Shown here one piece after another: positions 1 to 12,530 of a DNA stretch of 64,000 nt; position 1 is the first letter of the stretch; each line of letters starts with the position of its first letter. Source of the DNA: Rhododendron vialii (lineage: Eukaryota; Streptophyta; Magnoliopsida; Ericales; Ericaceae); contig NC_080563.1 in the NCBI RefSeq assembly GCF_030253575.1, positions 12,357,001-12,421,000 of the forward strand. Direction: 5' to 3'. The translations under genes were made by a program, and so were the position numbers. Under the pieces are notes generated by a model. The model saw only the letters and a program-made list of their open reading frames with translations. It was not told the origin of the DNA and searched no databases.

Positions 1-1120
1 ATCGCGTGTACTCCGACCTCTAGTTTAGTTAAAACACACGTAAAATTTTGAGAAAAATATGTTTATTATTAAGGAATTCAAGAAGCCAATTCATCGTAAA
101 AAATGACAGGGACTTTTAACGAAATAAAAAAAATGTGAGCCAGTCTTAATGGAAAATCACCTCCTCCTTCGGGCCTCCTCCGAACAAGTATACTGGCATG
201 GAGATCTGAACAAGAGACATTGGAATCTACTCTTTATTTTGCTACAGTAATAGAAAATGGTGAGCTCTCGTCGTTGATGAAAAGGCCAATATTGGTCCCA
301 CCCCCCACCCAATTGAAAGCAAAGCACCTATCCCATCCACCAGCCCAAAAAAATACATGAAAACAAACACACACGGGGAAAAAAAAAAACGACTGAAAAA
401 GTCATACTACATAGTAATTATAAATGTTTCCACTACGGGCAAAACAAAATAAGAAGAGGAATTGATTTTTACACTCCTCCGATATTCAGATACATTTTTT
501 GAGGGTAATTATACATGTGTTTTACAAAATTGTCTTTTTCTTTTTCTAGTGCGAAAAAAATAAATAGATATTAAGAAATAAAATATAATTCTACAACTTT
601 ACTTAAATTTTGAATAAACAAAACAATGAAGGTGAAGAAATACATACGGCAGAAACAAAATTATTTTATAAATGATGTAGAGTGCTGGTGTTTTATTGAT
701 GTATTATAGTTAAATCACGAACTTATATTGTGGTTCCACGATAGTCATTGTGGGTTTGTGTGTATAAAATGTTTGTATATGGGTCGAGTGTGGTGTGGGT
801 CCACCCACTTTGTGAGTGTGTGTATAAGAATTTGTATGTGTATGTGATAGTAGCAAAGTTGTATTGAAATAGAGTAATAGATTCGATTTGAGAATTTAGT
901 TGGCCAAATCAATTTAATTCCCTTAACAACGCGTGAACTAACATTATGACCATAGAACCTAAGTCACATAATGTGCACGTATGAGCACAAGCGTGAGGGA
1001 AAGTAAGGATGAGAGTGTAAAAACAATCCTAATTACTATAATTCGTGAGAGTAAGGAATAAAGACAAGAACATAAAGTGTGAATTAAGAGCGAGATGTAA
1101 ACTTCTAGCGAAAGATTATA

Positions 1121-1276
1121 GGTCCCGTTTTCACTAAGGGAAATAAGTATTTATTTAAATTTTTTAAATAAATACTTATTCTTTGAACAAAAGGTGATGC
1201 ATTGTGAAAGAATGACCTGTCTCGTAAAATAAAAAATAAGTACTTAAAAAATAAAAACCGTAGCGAAACAGGATCT
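1121..1276. mobile_element. Small inverted-repeat MITE, Tourist-like family
   Basis: Left end GGTCCCGTTTTCACTAAGG pairs with the right end CCGTAGCGAAACAGGATCT, and the interior holds AATAAGTATTTATTT palindromes. A relative at 61532-61901 shows a 3-bp TTA duplication; here no clean duplication could be read. Confidence 0.5.
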
Positions 1277-1517
1277 ATGTGAGCTAGGTGAGGAAAAGCA
1301 ACCTTCAGAAGGCCTTAATTATTGCATTTAGTAAATGAGTCAAGTGCTGAAAATTGTAGTTTAATTTACTGATGACAAATTAATAGGCGTTTTTTTGTAC
1401 TTTACTCCTTTGAGTTTTTTTTTTTTGACACGTACTCCTTTGAGTTGTGCAAAGCAGTTATGTAAAGTTGTGTTGTCAATCACGGTACTAGGGCAAGGTC
1501 CAAGGTACTATACAGAC

Positions 1518-1755
1518 CAGGGCCGGTCCACGGGCAAAGTCCAAGAGGTCGCTGTCTTGAGCCTTTACAATTCTGTTTAAAATTTTAAATTAGAAAATTT
1601 ATATAGAGTATTATTCCACCACTTGGACATCCAAATATCTTGGGCCGCTGTCTGGGCCTCCACATTTTTGTTTATTATTTTTAAATTAAAAAACTTATGT
1701 AGGACATTATTCCACTACTTGATCTAGGACATCCAAATATTTTGAGTCAGTCCTG
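1518..1755. mobile_element. Degenerate dimeric CAGGGCCGG-type hAT MITE
   Basis: Begins CAGGGCCGGTCCA and ends CAGTCCTG; flanks ATACAGAC / ATACCGAT agree at 6 of 8 positions, a decayed target duplication. The text matches the 57022 element but holds two copies of the segment 'TTAAATTA..AAACTTATGTAGGACATTATTCCAC..ACATCCAAATATTTTG', so it is a tandem dimer or one copy inserted in another. Confidence 0.65.
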
Positions 1756-2743
1756 ATACCGATAGTAAATAAAACACATAGATTGGTGCTTTATAATGAC
1801 CAATATATTAGAATTTCAACCAAAATAATAATACTAATTTTTTTTTCTTGAAAAAAACTTAGAATTTTAAGATAATTAAACAAACGGTCGAACTATTAAC
1901 AGTAGTGGACTGTCAATAAACAAAGAAAAAGAAAAAAGACACTTCAATACACTTTTTACGCTTTTCAATACATTTTCACACACTTACATACACTTTTCAA
2001 TACATTTTTTAAACTTTAATGACAACCCGCTGACCAGTTTTTAGCATTTTCCCTAAACAAAACATGTTTGTCCATATTAATCATGTTAGTTTTGTTTTTT
2101 GGTCAAACGTAAATTAATCATGTTAGTTTGCTCGTAAAACTAATGTTAAGATATATCGAAGGGTTATAATTTTATTTGCTTCTCTACTAACTATAAATTC
2201 AACTGTAAATGCAAAACGGTACCAAGGCACGTACCGATAAGTGTTGTTTCAACAGAGAAAATGGTAGACTGTTCGGTACGTGGTTAACAACCCCGATGCA
2301 GACTAATGCTACAGCAATGTGGGCCATGAGGGATGGATCCATGCGAGGGCGCGTGTCTCAACTCGAAATTAAAATATTTATGTATAAATTAGCCTAATTT
2401 TGAAGTGTGCTTAACCCATACACTTGTATATATTTCGAAAATACACACAGAATTAGTTACGAGATGTTTTCTCTTTATTTTTAACCATTTAGGAGAAATA
2501 TTGTAAAATAAAGTCATTAACAAAAGTAGTTCGATCATTCTGAAATTTGTTGATAATCATTTAAAACATACTTTTAAAAACTTTGTCTGAGATTTTGTGC
2601 TCATTTTTACCTTATTTAAATTAAAGTATGCATTATAAACTTTTTAATTAGTAATGCATACTTTAATTTTATACGATTTTATTATGGTTGACTAAATGAT
2701 ATTGTGTTTGGATTGTACAACACTATCTCCAACCCCTCACATA

Positions 2744-3562
2744 CAGAGCCGGCTTATAGCCAAGGCGAGGGAAGCGAGCGCTTCGGGCCTCCGAAAAAAA
2801 TTAAAAACGAGGGCCTCCAAATTTTTAGGATTTCTATATATATATATGGTCCACAAAAAATTGCACTAGACTTCTTTACACAAAATAGGCCTAATTGAAA
2901 TTTAGAAGCCACAAAATAGGCCCAATTGAAATTTAGGAGCCACAAAATAAGCCCAAATCGTGGAATTATTCATTAGAAACACTAATGCATTAAAAAAAGA
3001 AAAAGAAAAAGAAAATAACTTAAGGGTCGGCAGGAACTAGCAAGGAAGATATAGCCAATCAAAAAAGATCAAAAAAGAAAAAGAAGATATAGCTGATCAT
3101 AAGGAGTAAGTACGGCAGGAACTAGAAACGCTTCATGCTTGAGGAGTCGAAGGGGAGGGAAGACAACAACCAACGACTGTGGACGGAAAATACTTGCACA
3201 CGGAATTACTTGAGGCCTCTCTTTTACTATTTCCAACTCTCCACCTCTACCAAGTAAGTTTAAATGGATTGGCTATGTTGTCTATCGAGAAGGAGTTGGT
3301 GAAGCAGCTTGACTATGGAGACTTAATCAGTGCGTTTGCAGCAAAAAGTGCGAAAATAATAATTTTCAAATGATAGATTTTGAGGTATTGTAATAGTTGC
3401 ATTTTTTTTGGGGATAATTATATGCTTCTATTTTGTAATAGTAAATCTTTTGTATTGATTTTTTTTTTATGACTCTTTGTAGATCATTTTTGTATGAAAA
3501 ATATAGGGTGACCTCATTCAAGAGATTCGCTTCCGACCTCCAAAACTTATGAGCCGGCCCTG
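2744..3562 (+). mobile_element. hAT element with TTF-type transposase remnant, 819 bp
   Basis: Ends CAGAGCCGGCTTATA and (reverse complement of right end) CAGGGCCGGCTCATA, with a perfect 8-bp target duplication CTCACATA at 2736-2743 and 3563-3570. The body contains the last part of a transposase frame near the right end, so this is an internally deleted derivative of a larger autonomous element. The TIR core CAGGGCCGGC is shared with the elements at 1518 and 57022. Confidence 0.9.
3256..3373 (+). pseudogene. C-terminal remnant of TTF-zinc-finger (ZMYM1-like) hAT transposase
   Basis: The frame reads SLNGLAMLSIEKELVKQLDY and continues to a TGA at 3371-3373. Plant hAT transposases annotated as TTF-type or zinc finger MYM-type protein 1-like end with a very similar 'RLNGLALLSIE-E---LDY--LI--FA--KARK' block, just after the dimerisation helix. 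Here only this tail survives, about 190 bp from the right terminal repeat, the position expected for the 3' end of the transposase gene. The 5' part of the frame (from 3179) is not clearly related. Family from recognition, not from a search. Confidence 0.65.
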
Positions 3563-3879
3563 CTCACATATATGTAAGGCCCACACGCACTGCTATGTAT
3601 GAGCCTCACATGTATACGAGGAATTGTGAACTGTTGTGTTTCAATCGTTGCTTACCTAAACTTTTTGCCGATGCATTTATAAATAAAAAAAAACCCCTTA
3701 TGGACCACACACCCAAAAAAAAGAAACAAAACACAGCTCTCAACATCATAAAAATCATAATAGGCGTGGTGTACACACCCTACTGCGCACATTAGTAATA
3801 ATACTTCCACCAACAGAAAGAGTATCGCTTTTTAGAAAAAAGAAAAGAAAAAGAGTAGTACTCCAGTCCCGTTCCCTGC

Positions 3880-3921
3880 TCATATCTCTGTTGTCACTTG
3901 CAGCCGTCCCAGAAATCTGAT

Positions 3922-3952
<31 letters not shown>

Positions 3953-4165
3953 GCATATGTTTGCATATATACAATCTTGGAAGTTGAAAGCATTTACAAG
4001 GATCCTCTTGGATCGCGCAAAAATGACCACTGTGATAATGATACCAATCGCTCCTCAGTTTCCCATCTTCATCAGTTATCATAAAGCAGTAGCCTCCGGA
4101 AGCAACAGCTTATTCTTGATGGGTTAATGCTTCATCTCTTTCTCTCTCTCCCTCCCTCCCTCCTG

Positions 4166-4208
<43 letters not shown>

Positions 4209-4320
4209 GTATATTACTAGCATGTTGTGTATGTGTCGGTGTATGTCTGTATATGCACATTTCGTCGGACTGAAGCAACGGCCTATTCTTTTTTTCTTTT
4301 TTCTTTTTCTTCATTTTTTG
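3880..4320 (+). promoter_or_regulatory. Candidate promoter/leader region with CT repeats
   Basis: Two pyrimidine microsatellites, (CT)n at about 3922-3946 and 4169-4204, lie in a pyrimidine-rich stretch about 2.2-2.5 kb upstream of the DUF863-family ATG at 6402. CT-rich tracts of this type are common around plant transcription starts and in 5' leaders. The distance implies at least one 5'-UTR intron. No TATA box or transcript start could be fixed, so this assignment is inference. Confidence 0.3.
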
Positions 4321-4733
4321 TGATTTTTATCATCGGATTATGCTGATTATAGGTACAACTTATCTGGGTAATGAACCCGACAAATGGGTTAAGACCACCG
4401 TTTGGTTTCCGAGAAAATGCGAGGAAGAAAGAAAAGTAATTTCTGAAATTTAGAATTTTGTCCGTGTTTGACACGAGGGAACCGAGTTTGGGGGGGGTTT
4501 TTTTTTTTTCCCCTCTTTCTAAAAAGCCCAAAAGCAGAATCCAAAATCTGTGCTCTTTTCTTTTCCTCAGCTTTCTCGCCAGCCAAACAACGTAAAATCA
4601 ATGTTTCTTAGTATCTCATTTATTTCCTTTCCCAAACGAAGGCACAAATTTCGATTTACAGATCCGAGAGCAAAAGTCTCCCGAAAATAAGGTGCATAGG
4701 ACATGCTAGGTCCACATACTGTCTCTGTAGTTT

Positions 4734-4909
4734 TTTGTGGGTGATGGAGGGTGCCCGGCCAGTTTGTGGGCATCTCAGATTATTTTTTATAGTCCCTTCT
4801 TTATAGTCCCTTCCACAGCTATTTCTCCCACAGCTATTTCAATCCTTTCAATCCTTAGCAAGGAGCAAACTCCTAAGGTTCAACTCAAGACCACCCGGCC
4901 AACCCGGTT
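4734..4909 (-). mobile_element. tRNA-derived SINE with 15-bp target duplication
   Basis: Read on the minus strand it begins with a tRNA-like head (A-box-like GGCCGGGTGGTC at 4889-4902) and ends in an A-run (T-run on + at 4734). It is flanked by a perfect 15-bp direct repeat CTGTCTCTGTAGTTT at 4719-4733 and 4910-4924, as expected for L1-type priming. The head matches the copy at 46814-47010. Confidence 0.8.
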
Positions 4910-6401
4910 CTGTCTCTGTAGTTTGTACAATCTTTTGTTCCTATTTGAGGTACTGTTTAGTCATACAGAGAACCCATTTACAGTCATGGAATTCTAGTCC
5001 CGGATTGGCGACAAACGGTGTTTACTTCCGTTGCAATTGGTCTTCTATTTTTCAAATGGAGCTTGTTAGGCTGAACAAATGGGAAGAAAGATTCACAGAT
5101 AGTTTACGAGATTTTGAAGCCATTTCGAGCCTTTTGACCATGTCTTTAGATTGACCGATCCCAAATTGCTGATCAGAATTGCAACCGTGTAAAAACAGAA
5201 AACGGTAAACAAAACGTTGTCAAAGACCTAAGATTTGCATTCTCAGGCCAGTCCAAGTCTTCATTTTGTCTACAGGCATAGGGATCATACATACAAGAAG
5301 TAATGAAATTTGGACCTATAAACTCAAGATTTATCATTTGGTAAAGACAACCATTTTACTAGGAATTGCTTTTAGTCTTTTATTTTATCCTCTTCCTTTA
5401 TTTATTATTGGTAACAGAACCGAGAAAGGGTTTTCATGTGCTTGGCCTTGTTTTTCGAGTTATCTCGTAGTCTTCAAAATAGATGTTTATGCTAGACACA
5501 ACTTTGCAGAAGAAAAGCTAGACAATTTAATTGAAAAAAATAGGTTGAACTTTTTGAACATACGTTTACAAGTACTGTTTTACGCTCATTTGGGAATAAA
5601 ATTGACAAGTCGATGATGCGCTAACAAAATTATGGATCCTCTTGTTTCAAACCACAAACTCTCGTCTTTTTAGCTCATTAGTTCAAAATGTCACTGTTGG
5701 TATTTTCAATGAGTCATAATCACATTAGGTCTTCTTGTTGGGTGTGATTGTGCCAACAAATGCTGCTAATACTGGTAAGAAGGAATATAACATTTTCTTA
5801 TCTTTTGTCTGCCGGCTGAATGTTCAGTGTTTATTTTTTTAGTCTTTTCTGATTTTACTAAAATGATTGTTGTAAAGGTGGTGGCCAAAACACAATAAGG
5901 ATGGGGGTCAACTTCTAGAGGCGTTTAGTTTGGGTTTTGACCAATTAGTACAATTTTTGGTGAGAAGTAAATGAAAGTTGATGAATACACAAGTTGCATA
6001 AGAAAACTATATGTTTTCTATAAATCAACGGACGACACCCGAAAGGAAATCCAGCCATGAAAAACATGAAAATGTTTTTGTAGCTTTAGGTTAATTAGAC
6101 CTCCAGTTATCCAAATGATGTATCTTTTGTACTGAACTACATGCCATTTGTTGATTCTAAATCTGTTGATGTGATAGGAAATCTTTTACAATGCTTTGTT
6201 AAGCATCTAATAGATTAGATCCAAATCCAATAGGATCTCAAGTTTATTGACATTTTCTTTCTCATAACTGGCTTTCCCTGGGAAATTTAGCGCAGGGACA
6301 GGGCCTACAGCACAGTGTTGAAGGTCCTGTTACTCCCAAGGATGAAGGATTAATATTTGGTGGTGATAAATTCCAATTTTCACGGGGAGTTGGGTACCAA
6401 A

Positions 6402-9400
6402 ATGTCAATTATAGAAGATTTCAATTTGAACTCAATGCCGGGATATGCCAGTTCTCTAAAAGAGGTTTTAAAGCAGACAATGCTCAGCCAGGAGGTTATA
6501 TTCAGAAAGCAGGTTTGTGGACGGTTTCCCCATAATTTTTAATTTCCATTCAACTTCATGAAGCCTTTTTGCGTCACCAATTGGCAACGTTTCGTCTTCT
6601 TGATTTTTATTTTTTATTCTAAAGGGCCTCCTTTAAATTGGACCAAGGCCTTTGGCTCTTTGTTGGGCTATCTCTAGAGCCAGTGGGGTAAAATCAGAAG
6701 GCTTTTTATCTTGCTGGTCTTAGATATCTCTTCCAAAATATTGCTTCTGCTGAATGATAAAGTGTAGACTATTCATGAATAAAGCATGGATTTTGTGCTA
6801 TATTTACGCATTGATTTTTGTGCTACTTATTTTCATTCAGGTCCACGAACTCCACCGTCTTCATAGGATGCAAAAATCCTTGATGGAGGACTCCATTTGG
6901 AAAGAGCTCAATGGATACAATTTGTGGAAAATGAGCACAGAATCAACCTTAGGTCCATTCACCAATCCTATACGATATTCAGCTCAGCCAGAAGATAAAT
7001 CATTTTCCAACAGTTCCATGGTGTGACTTCTCATTTTGCAGTAGTCCCACTGTAAATTACCATAACTTCTAATTTACTACGATGCAATGAATGGAATCTT
7101 TTGCCTGGTTCTCTTTCCCTAGTTATTTCTGTGGGGATGTTCTTTTGATAATTGAAGTGTGGTTACAATGTGGAATGCTTCCTGCTGTTTTGGGACTATA
7201 CTTCCTTATGGATTCATGTTAATTGGTATGGCTTAGAGAAGTTGGCCTTGACCATATCTAGTGGACTCTAGGTCCAAATGGGACCTAAGGACTAGATATC
7301 AAAATGGGATATGAGCGGCTTTCGCTTTGCTGGATTTGATGTACATAATGTCATGCAACTCACTCCCGTTATAAGCATGGTGCAGTTAGATACGTTACTA
7401 GTTTATTAGGGGTGTAATTCTTACGTACAACCAATCAACACGTGTAGTTTCTGATATTGTGTTTAACTTGCTATTCAGCTGGAATCAACACGATATGCAA
7501 GCAAGGATTTTCTTGGAGAGAATAGTGACTACTCTAGACTTCAGCAGAGGTCTTTTGATCTTCAACTTCCCGGTGATCAGCTTGTCAATCACGTTGGCAT
7601 GGACCTTTTACAGGAAAGAAATGTTTGGAATTTGAGGAAATCCACAGAATCAAACCATCCATTTGATGACAATACTGTATCTTTTTTGGAGGAGGTGAAA
7701 CTCACCCTGAGCTTTGGAGGGGACACTGGAAAAGTGGGCATCAACAACAGTACTTGGCATGAGAAAAAAAAACAGTCCACCTCCCATCATGTTATTAACT
7801 TGGAGGAATCAGCCAATATGGCATCCTGTACGGACTCCGAATCTTTATCAACTCCATGCTGTGCTGCACCGATCACTAAAGATAAGCATAACTTGCGAGT
7901 TCCTGTCGAGTCAAACCATGTCTCCAGAAAAACTAGTATGAAGAAAGATTTATCTTCTGGGCTTACATTGAGTTGCTCTACTGTAGATAGTAGTGAAAGC
8001 TGTGAGGGACAAGACTCCTTCAATCAAGGTTTGATATATTCAAATGCTTCCAGCATAAAGATGTATAATTGCGTCGTGCAAAATGCAAATAAAGATTATG
8101 CTTGGTTACTGATCAAGTTATGTTTTTGTTTTGTTCTCTGAGCAGGATTAAAAGAACGAAATGTTGATGTTGCACACAACAGCATAAGGACACCGTTAAC
8201 TTGTTCTAAAGCATTCGACTTGGACCTTAACATAGTTCAGCTTGATGACTCCCCTTACTTGGATGATTCTGTGGTGGCATCTTCATGTCTTTCAATGGAT
8301 GGCCCATCAGGTGCTTTTGATGGACTAATTGGCAAGTTGTGTGAGAACACTTGTCCTGCTGCAACTAATTGGGGAAAGCCAAATGTTAATTGCCTCAATG
8401 AGTCTTCCACTATTCTAGAGCAAGATATTGCTGCCAATCCCACCTTGCTTGTTCCTGTGAGCAGAAACAGTCATTCAGAATTCTGGGCTGATTGTGCCCC
8501 AATTAAAGGAATAAATCGAACTGAAGCTTGCTCTATAGCTCTCAAGTCCATGTCAGAACCAACATCAGAAAATTGTGAGTACCTTAACTGTGACCATAGG
8601 AACAATGAGATTGGAAATACAGACTCACTGTTGAAATTTCCAAAAAGAAATTACACAAATGTTATAACAGAAGAAGTAACTGAGATACGTGAAGACATAG
8701 TGCTTCCTAGTTCATGTACATATGGAAGTAGCGTTGAAGATGCAAATACCAAAAAATCTCTTTCTTCATGCATCTTTGATTGCATTACTAATGATAGTTC
8801 AAGTGGCGCAAAGACCATGCAATCTGGAACTGATTTTGAAGGATCAAATATTTCACTTTTGAATCAGTACCGAAGATCTCAGTCGTCTGAATCAGGTGAG
8901 CAGGACTTAAGATCATCTGACAGCAGTGAACTGAAACATCAATGCTGCAACGAGAAGAAAGAGGAATCAGCAGCAGAAGATATTCTGATCCAAAATGCAG
9001 CTGAATCTCTTATCCATTTCTCAATGAAAAGTTCAACTAGTGATCAAGATTGCAGTGCCAAGGCAGGATCAAATGGGAATGAAGGTGAAGAGAGGGATAT
9101 GCCGCAACATTCCATAGATTCTTACGAGTCAATTGTGCTGAAACTAACGGAAAACAGCGCCGAGGACTATTGTGTTTCATCAAAACACTTCGAAGTAAAC
9201 GAAATGGATAAAAAGGATTTTGGAATTAAGTTGAAAAGAGGGAGGAGGCTAAAAGATTTTCATAGAGACGTGCTTCCCAGTCTAGCGTCTCTTTCAAGCC
9301 ATGAGATCCGCGAGGATGTAAGTGTCATGCAAGCGGTAATTAGGTCAAGAGAGTACAAAAGAATGAGATCCAAGATGGCTAATATAGGTGGAAACTTGTC

Positions 9401-9461
9401 TGCACCTGTCAAAAGCCGGAGGTCGAGACTCACTTATGTGGCAAGGCGATATTATTCATGA
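6402..9461 (+). CDS. DUF863-family plant protein, four coding exons, 718 aa
   Basis: Exons are 6402-6512, 6841-7020, 7479-8028 and 8146-9461; all introns are GT..AG and the phases agree, giving 2157 nt. Seen: an N-terminal block LKQTMLSQEVIFRKQ followed by VHELHRLHRMQK (residues 38-49, across the first splice), FDLQLP (123-128), FDLDLN (304-309), a long Ser/Glu-rich acidic middle, and a basic C-terminus (642-718) with GRRLKDFHRDVLPSLASLS and an HEIREDV segment. Known: the order 'QTMLEHE-F--QV-ELHRLYR-Q' then F-DLxLP and I/FDLN motifs and a C-terminal R-R-DFQ-DILP-L-SLS block is that of plant DUF863 proteins, of unknown biochemical role and likely nuclear. Odd: relatives often begin Met-Gly-Thr-Lys; here that Met is TTG (TTG GGT ACC AAA), so the first ATG is four codons further on at 6402. 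A 5' leader with introns lies upstream. Family call fairly sure; function unknown. Confidence 0.8.
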
Positions 9462-9964
9462 CAAATCATTGAGAGTTATTAGCAGCGACTTTGCAAGTAG
9501 ATTCTATCTGATACTAGACGAGTTATTATGACAGCTATATTTATTCATTGTCTTCTTGGAAGTAACTTGGATGCAGTTACGATGAATGCTGAAGCTAAAA
9601 CGATTCTACAGTTTTCATGTTTTTGTTTTCATATTTCAGCAATCTAGAAGGCTAATTGCTGCCTTCGATGTTCCTTATTCTAATTTGTGCTCGCATTGAA
9701 TATTTTGCCTCTTTCTTGGAAGATTGGATGTTAATATGAACTCATTCTAGGAACACTTTTGGTGTCTATTGGTTTGAAGCTATGCAACCCCTTTTCAATG
9801 CTCCTATGCAACGGTCGCGAATTTCTCTCTCGGCTTTATACGACTCCTTGAGCATATTTCTGTTTTCTCTCCATTTCTGCCGCCTCGATCTGAATTGTGA
9901 ACTACTGAACTTTTGGTTTCTTGTGACTTTCATCGCGCATAATGGTATGCACACATTTTCATGA
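9462..9964 (+). other. 3' flank of the DUF863-family gene
   Basis: AT-rich sequence after the TGA at 9459-9461, with the expected look of a 3' UTR. No other gene is seen here. It ends at the target duplication of the Mutator-like MITE at 9974. Confidence 0.4.
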
Positions 9965-9973
9965 GAAATTTAA

Positions 9974-10170
9974 GAGTGCAATTTTGTTCACCCTCCTTCC
10001 TATTGGTTGAAATGGTGTAGATCCCATCACAAAGTGATGTCATGCTTATTATACAATACACTTTTTGGTAAACACACTTTGCACTTTGTGGTGAGATCCA
10101 CATTATTTTAACCAATAAAAAAGAGGGTAATGTTCACCTTCTTAAGTGGAGGGTGAACAAAACTCAACTC
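9974..10170. mobile_element. Mutator-like MITE with 9-bp duplication, 197 bp
   Basis: GAGTGCAATTTTGTTCACCC pairs with the right end (reverse complement GAGTTGAGTTTTGTTCACCC). Perfect 9-bp duplication GAAATTTAA at 9965-9973 and 10171-10179. Further inside, CACAAAGTG motifs are also inverted. Confidence 0.88.
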
Positions 10171-10305
10171 GAAATTTAAGCGGAAGGGATCTTTTAAGGG
10201 CCTAGCTTTCCGAGACAACCCAAAATCATACAGTCTACTTTTTCGGGCCTTACTTTTCAAAATTATGCATGCAAATCCTCAATGGTAACAACCAGTGTTT
10301 TACTG

Positions 10306-10440
10306 ATAATCATACTTCTTTTTTTTCCTGATATGGGCCATCTCTGGGTAATCATGCTTCTTTTTATTGGTGTTCTTTTAGAGAGCTCAATAATCATACT
10401 TCCTTTTTTCCTGATAAGGGCCATCTCTGGGTTAGTGGGG
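10306..10440. repeat. 84-bp spaced direct repeat
   Basis: ATAATCATACTTC..CCTGATA(T/A)GGGCCATCTCTGGGT occurs at 10306 and 10390. The frame across it has no known family and is considered non-coding. Confidence 0.7.
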
Positions 10441-12123
10441 TTGACAATCTTGGGCTGGCAGGTAATAATGGTCCACAAATTTGTCCTAACTCGAACTGAA
10501 TTACACAATAAAATGCACAAAATGGACATTGCCCAAAACTTAAGTCTGATAATGAGTAAAGGGGGACCACGACTGGAACCTGTGCCACGTCTTGAACCTA
10601 TGTTGTGGCATATGACACCGCAAGCGTGCCACCACTCCGGAAGACTTTGTCGATATATTCTTGAATCTTAGGTAAGAGAAGACCTAGAAAAAAGAAAGAA
10701 AGAAAGATAATGAGCTGATTTTCTCGTAATTGGGTACTTCTACATTTTTGTTGGATACTAGGCATAGATCTTTGGTAGAATTGTTTAAGGCCTACTTGGA
10801 TTATACTGAAAAAATCAAATCTCCCAAATCCGTTTTTTTATATCCTCCTTTGGTAGGTCGCATTGAATCCCTGAGATCTTCTAGTTGATTTGTTAATTCT
10901 TGTGGATTTTTGCCTTGTCTATCAGCCAATGATGGGCCTAAGTTGATGCATGAGTGGGTAATGACTGCTGCCATCATGTGGTATTCCTTCTCAATTTCCA
11001 TTGATCGTTGCCTAAGTGGTGGGGCCCAATATTTTTATTTACTAATCTTGGATCTGTTTTTTGTACAAGTATTGTGTCACGAATTTTGCAAAAGTGCACA
11101 AATTGAGTTGATGATTTTGTATCATCATCCTGGTAGATGAAGATTATATCTAGGTTAGAAAGCAATTAGGATCATGATTATCTCTTGAAAGCACTTTCTT
11201 GGGTAGCTATCATTAGATAAATATCACCTATGTGTGTGTAGCTTAGGGTGTGGCTCAAGGAGATTATCGATTAGTCATGATTTACTTAATGTGTACTGCA
11301 AGAAGTCATTAGTAGTTTTTTTTTTTTTTTTAAATTCTTGTTAACAAGTAAAATTATATACTATTGATAAAAGTCCAACGACACTTACATGAAGGAATTC
11401 ATTACAACTATTTCGGACAAAGCCAAACTAATCATCTAATTATTGTAAAAATAAAAATAAAAACCACAAGACAGTTGATTTCTTTGCATCCCAACCCATG
11501 CATCAACGAACATTCTGTCAAAATTTCATATATAGATTTAGCATTCTCAAAATAATAAAGTGCTAACAAAAAATGGGAGACAACAAGTACCCAAACGATT
11601 AGATGAATTCTGACCAAGAGATGAATACAACAATGAACTCCCAAAGTTACAGATCTGACAAGTCACAAGAAGTTACCCCACCAAATACATTATGGAGGGT
11701 TATACCATTGTTGGCACGAATGTCATTGTGAAGAAATGAGAGAAAAATAAAATAAATTATAAAGTATAGAATAATCTAACCATGAGTATGAAAAAACCTG
11801 ATTTGTAAATGAAATACTCGTCCACAGACAAAAACTACTCTCGCAAAAATGAGACCTATAATCCTCGCAAATCAGACATTAAGTTGTTGATCTGAAGAGC
11901 TGGTGAAAAATCAAAACAAATTCTAAAGTATAGAAAAAGTGGTTTAGAACTAGTACCATGACCTTCTTCTCCCACCGCCGTACAAGGGCAGTGAAACCCT
12001 TGGGGAAGGGAAATGGAATAGAAAAAGTATTTGTGACGACTAGGATTTTGAGAATGAAAAAGGGAGGAAAATGATTTAAAATCAATAATCAAAGTCATGA
12101 CTCAATTTAGCAATGCAAACAAA
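10441..12123. other. Intergenic DNA, no gene seen
   Basis: Small open frames only, none with a recognisable domain, and no clear transposon ends. Confidence 0.5.
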
Positions 12124-12382
12124 GATAAATACACAAAATTAGTTTCCAGAAGAGAAAATTTTGTAAATTTTTATTTGTGGTTGAGAAGTTTTTAGATGTT
12201 TCTGGTAGTAAATAAGTTGTTGATGGATTTGTGAGCAAAGTTACTGTAGCAAATTTTTTTTTTGACAACTTTTTTGCTAGTGGAAACAAGATGGTAAAAT
12301 GCAGATTTTTTTTGTTAGTAGAGACAAGATGGTATAAAATGCGTTAAGTTTTTAGAATTTTTTGTTAGTGGAAACACCCCCT
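12124..12382. repeat. Dispersed repeat, copy 1 (inverted to 41974-42236)
   Basis: Contains GCGTTAAGTTTTTAGAATTT and TTTTTTGTTAGTGGAAACAC; the reverse complement matches the block at 41974-42236, including several TTTTTGTTAGT and CAACTTTTT motifs. Probably a MITE or degraded element; class unknown. Confidence 0.6.
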
Positions 12383-12499
12383 AAATGTCAAAAATTTCCT
12401 TGCAAATATACATAGTATTTTAGTGATCAACATGCTCCTTAACGTTGGCAAAGTATTTCTACACCACTCATCAATTAAGCATTACAAAGTTATTGAACG

Positions 12500-12530
12500 A
12501 AAAAAAGAAAGAAAGAAAGAAAGAAAAAAG
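12500..12530. repeat. (AAAG)n microsatellite
   Basis: About five GAAA units within an A-rich run. Confidence 0.8.

Noticed and set aside
5266..5616. 116-aa hydrophobic frame upstream of the DUF863-family gene
   Set aside because: No family, no ATG at its start, AT-rich and within the presumed 5'-UTR intron region.
7589..8443. Minus-strand frames over the DUF863-family exons
   Set aside because: Shadows of the real plus-strand coding exons.
10282..10671. 129-aa frame with hydrophobic start
   Set aside because: It overlaps the 84-bp direct repeat and has no recognisable domain or splice support.
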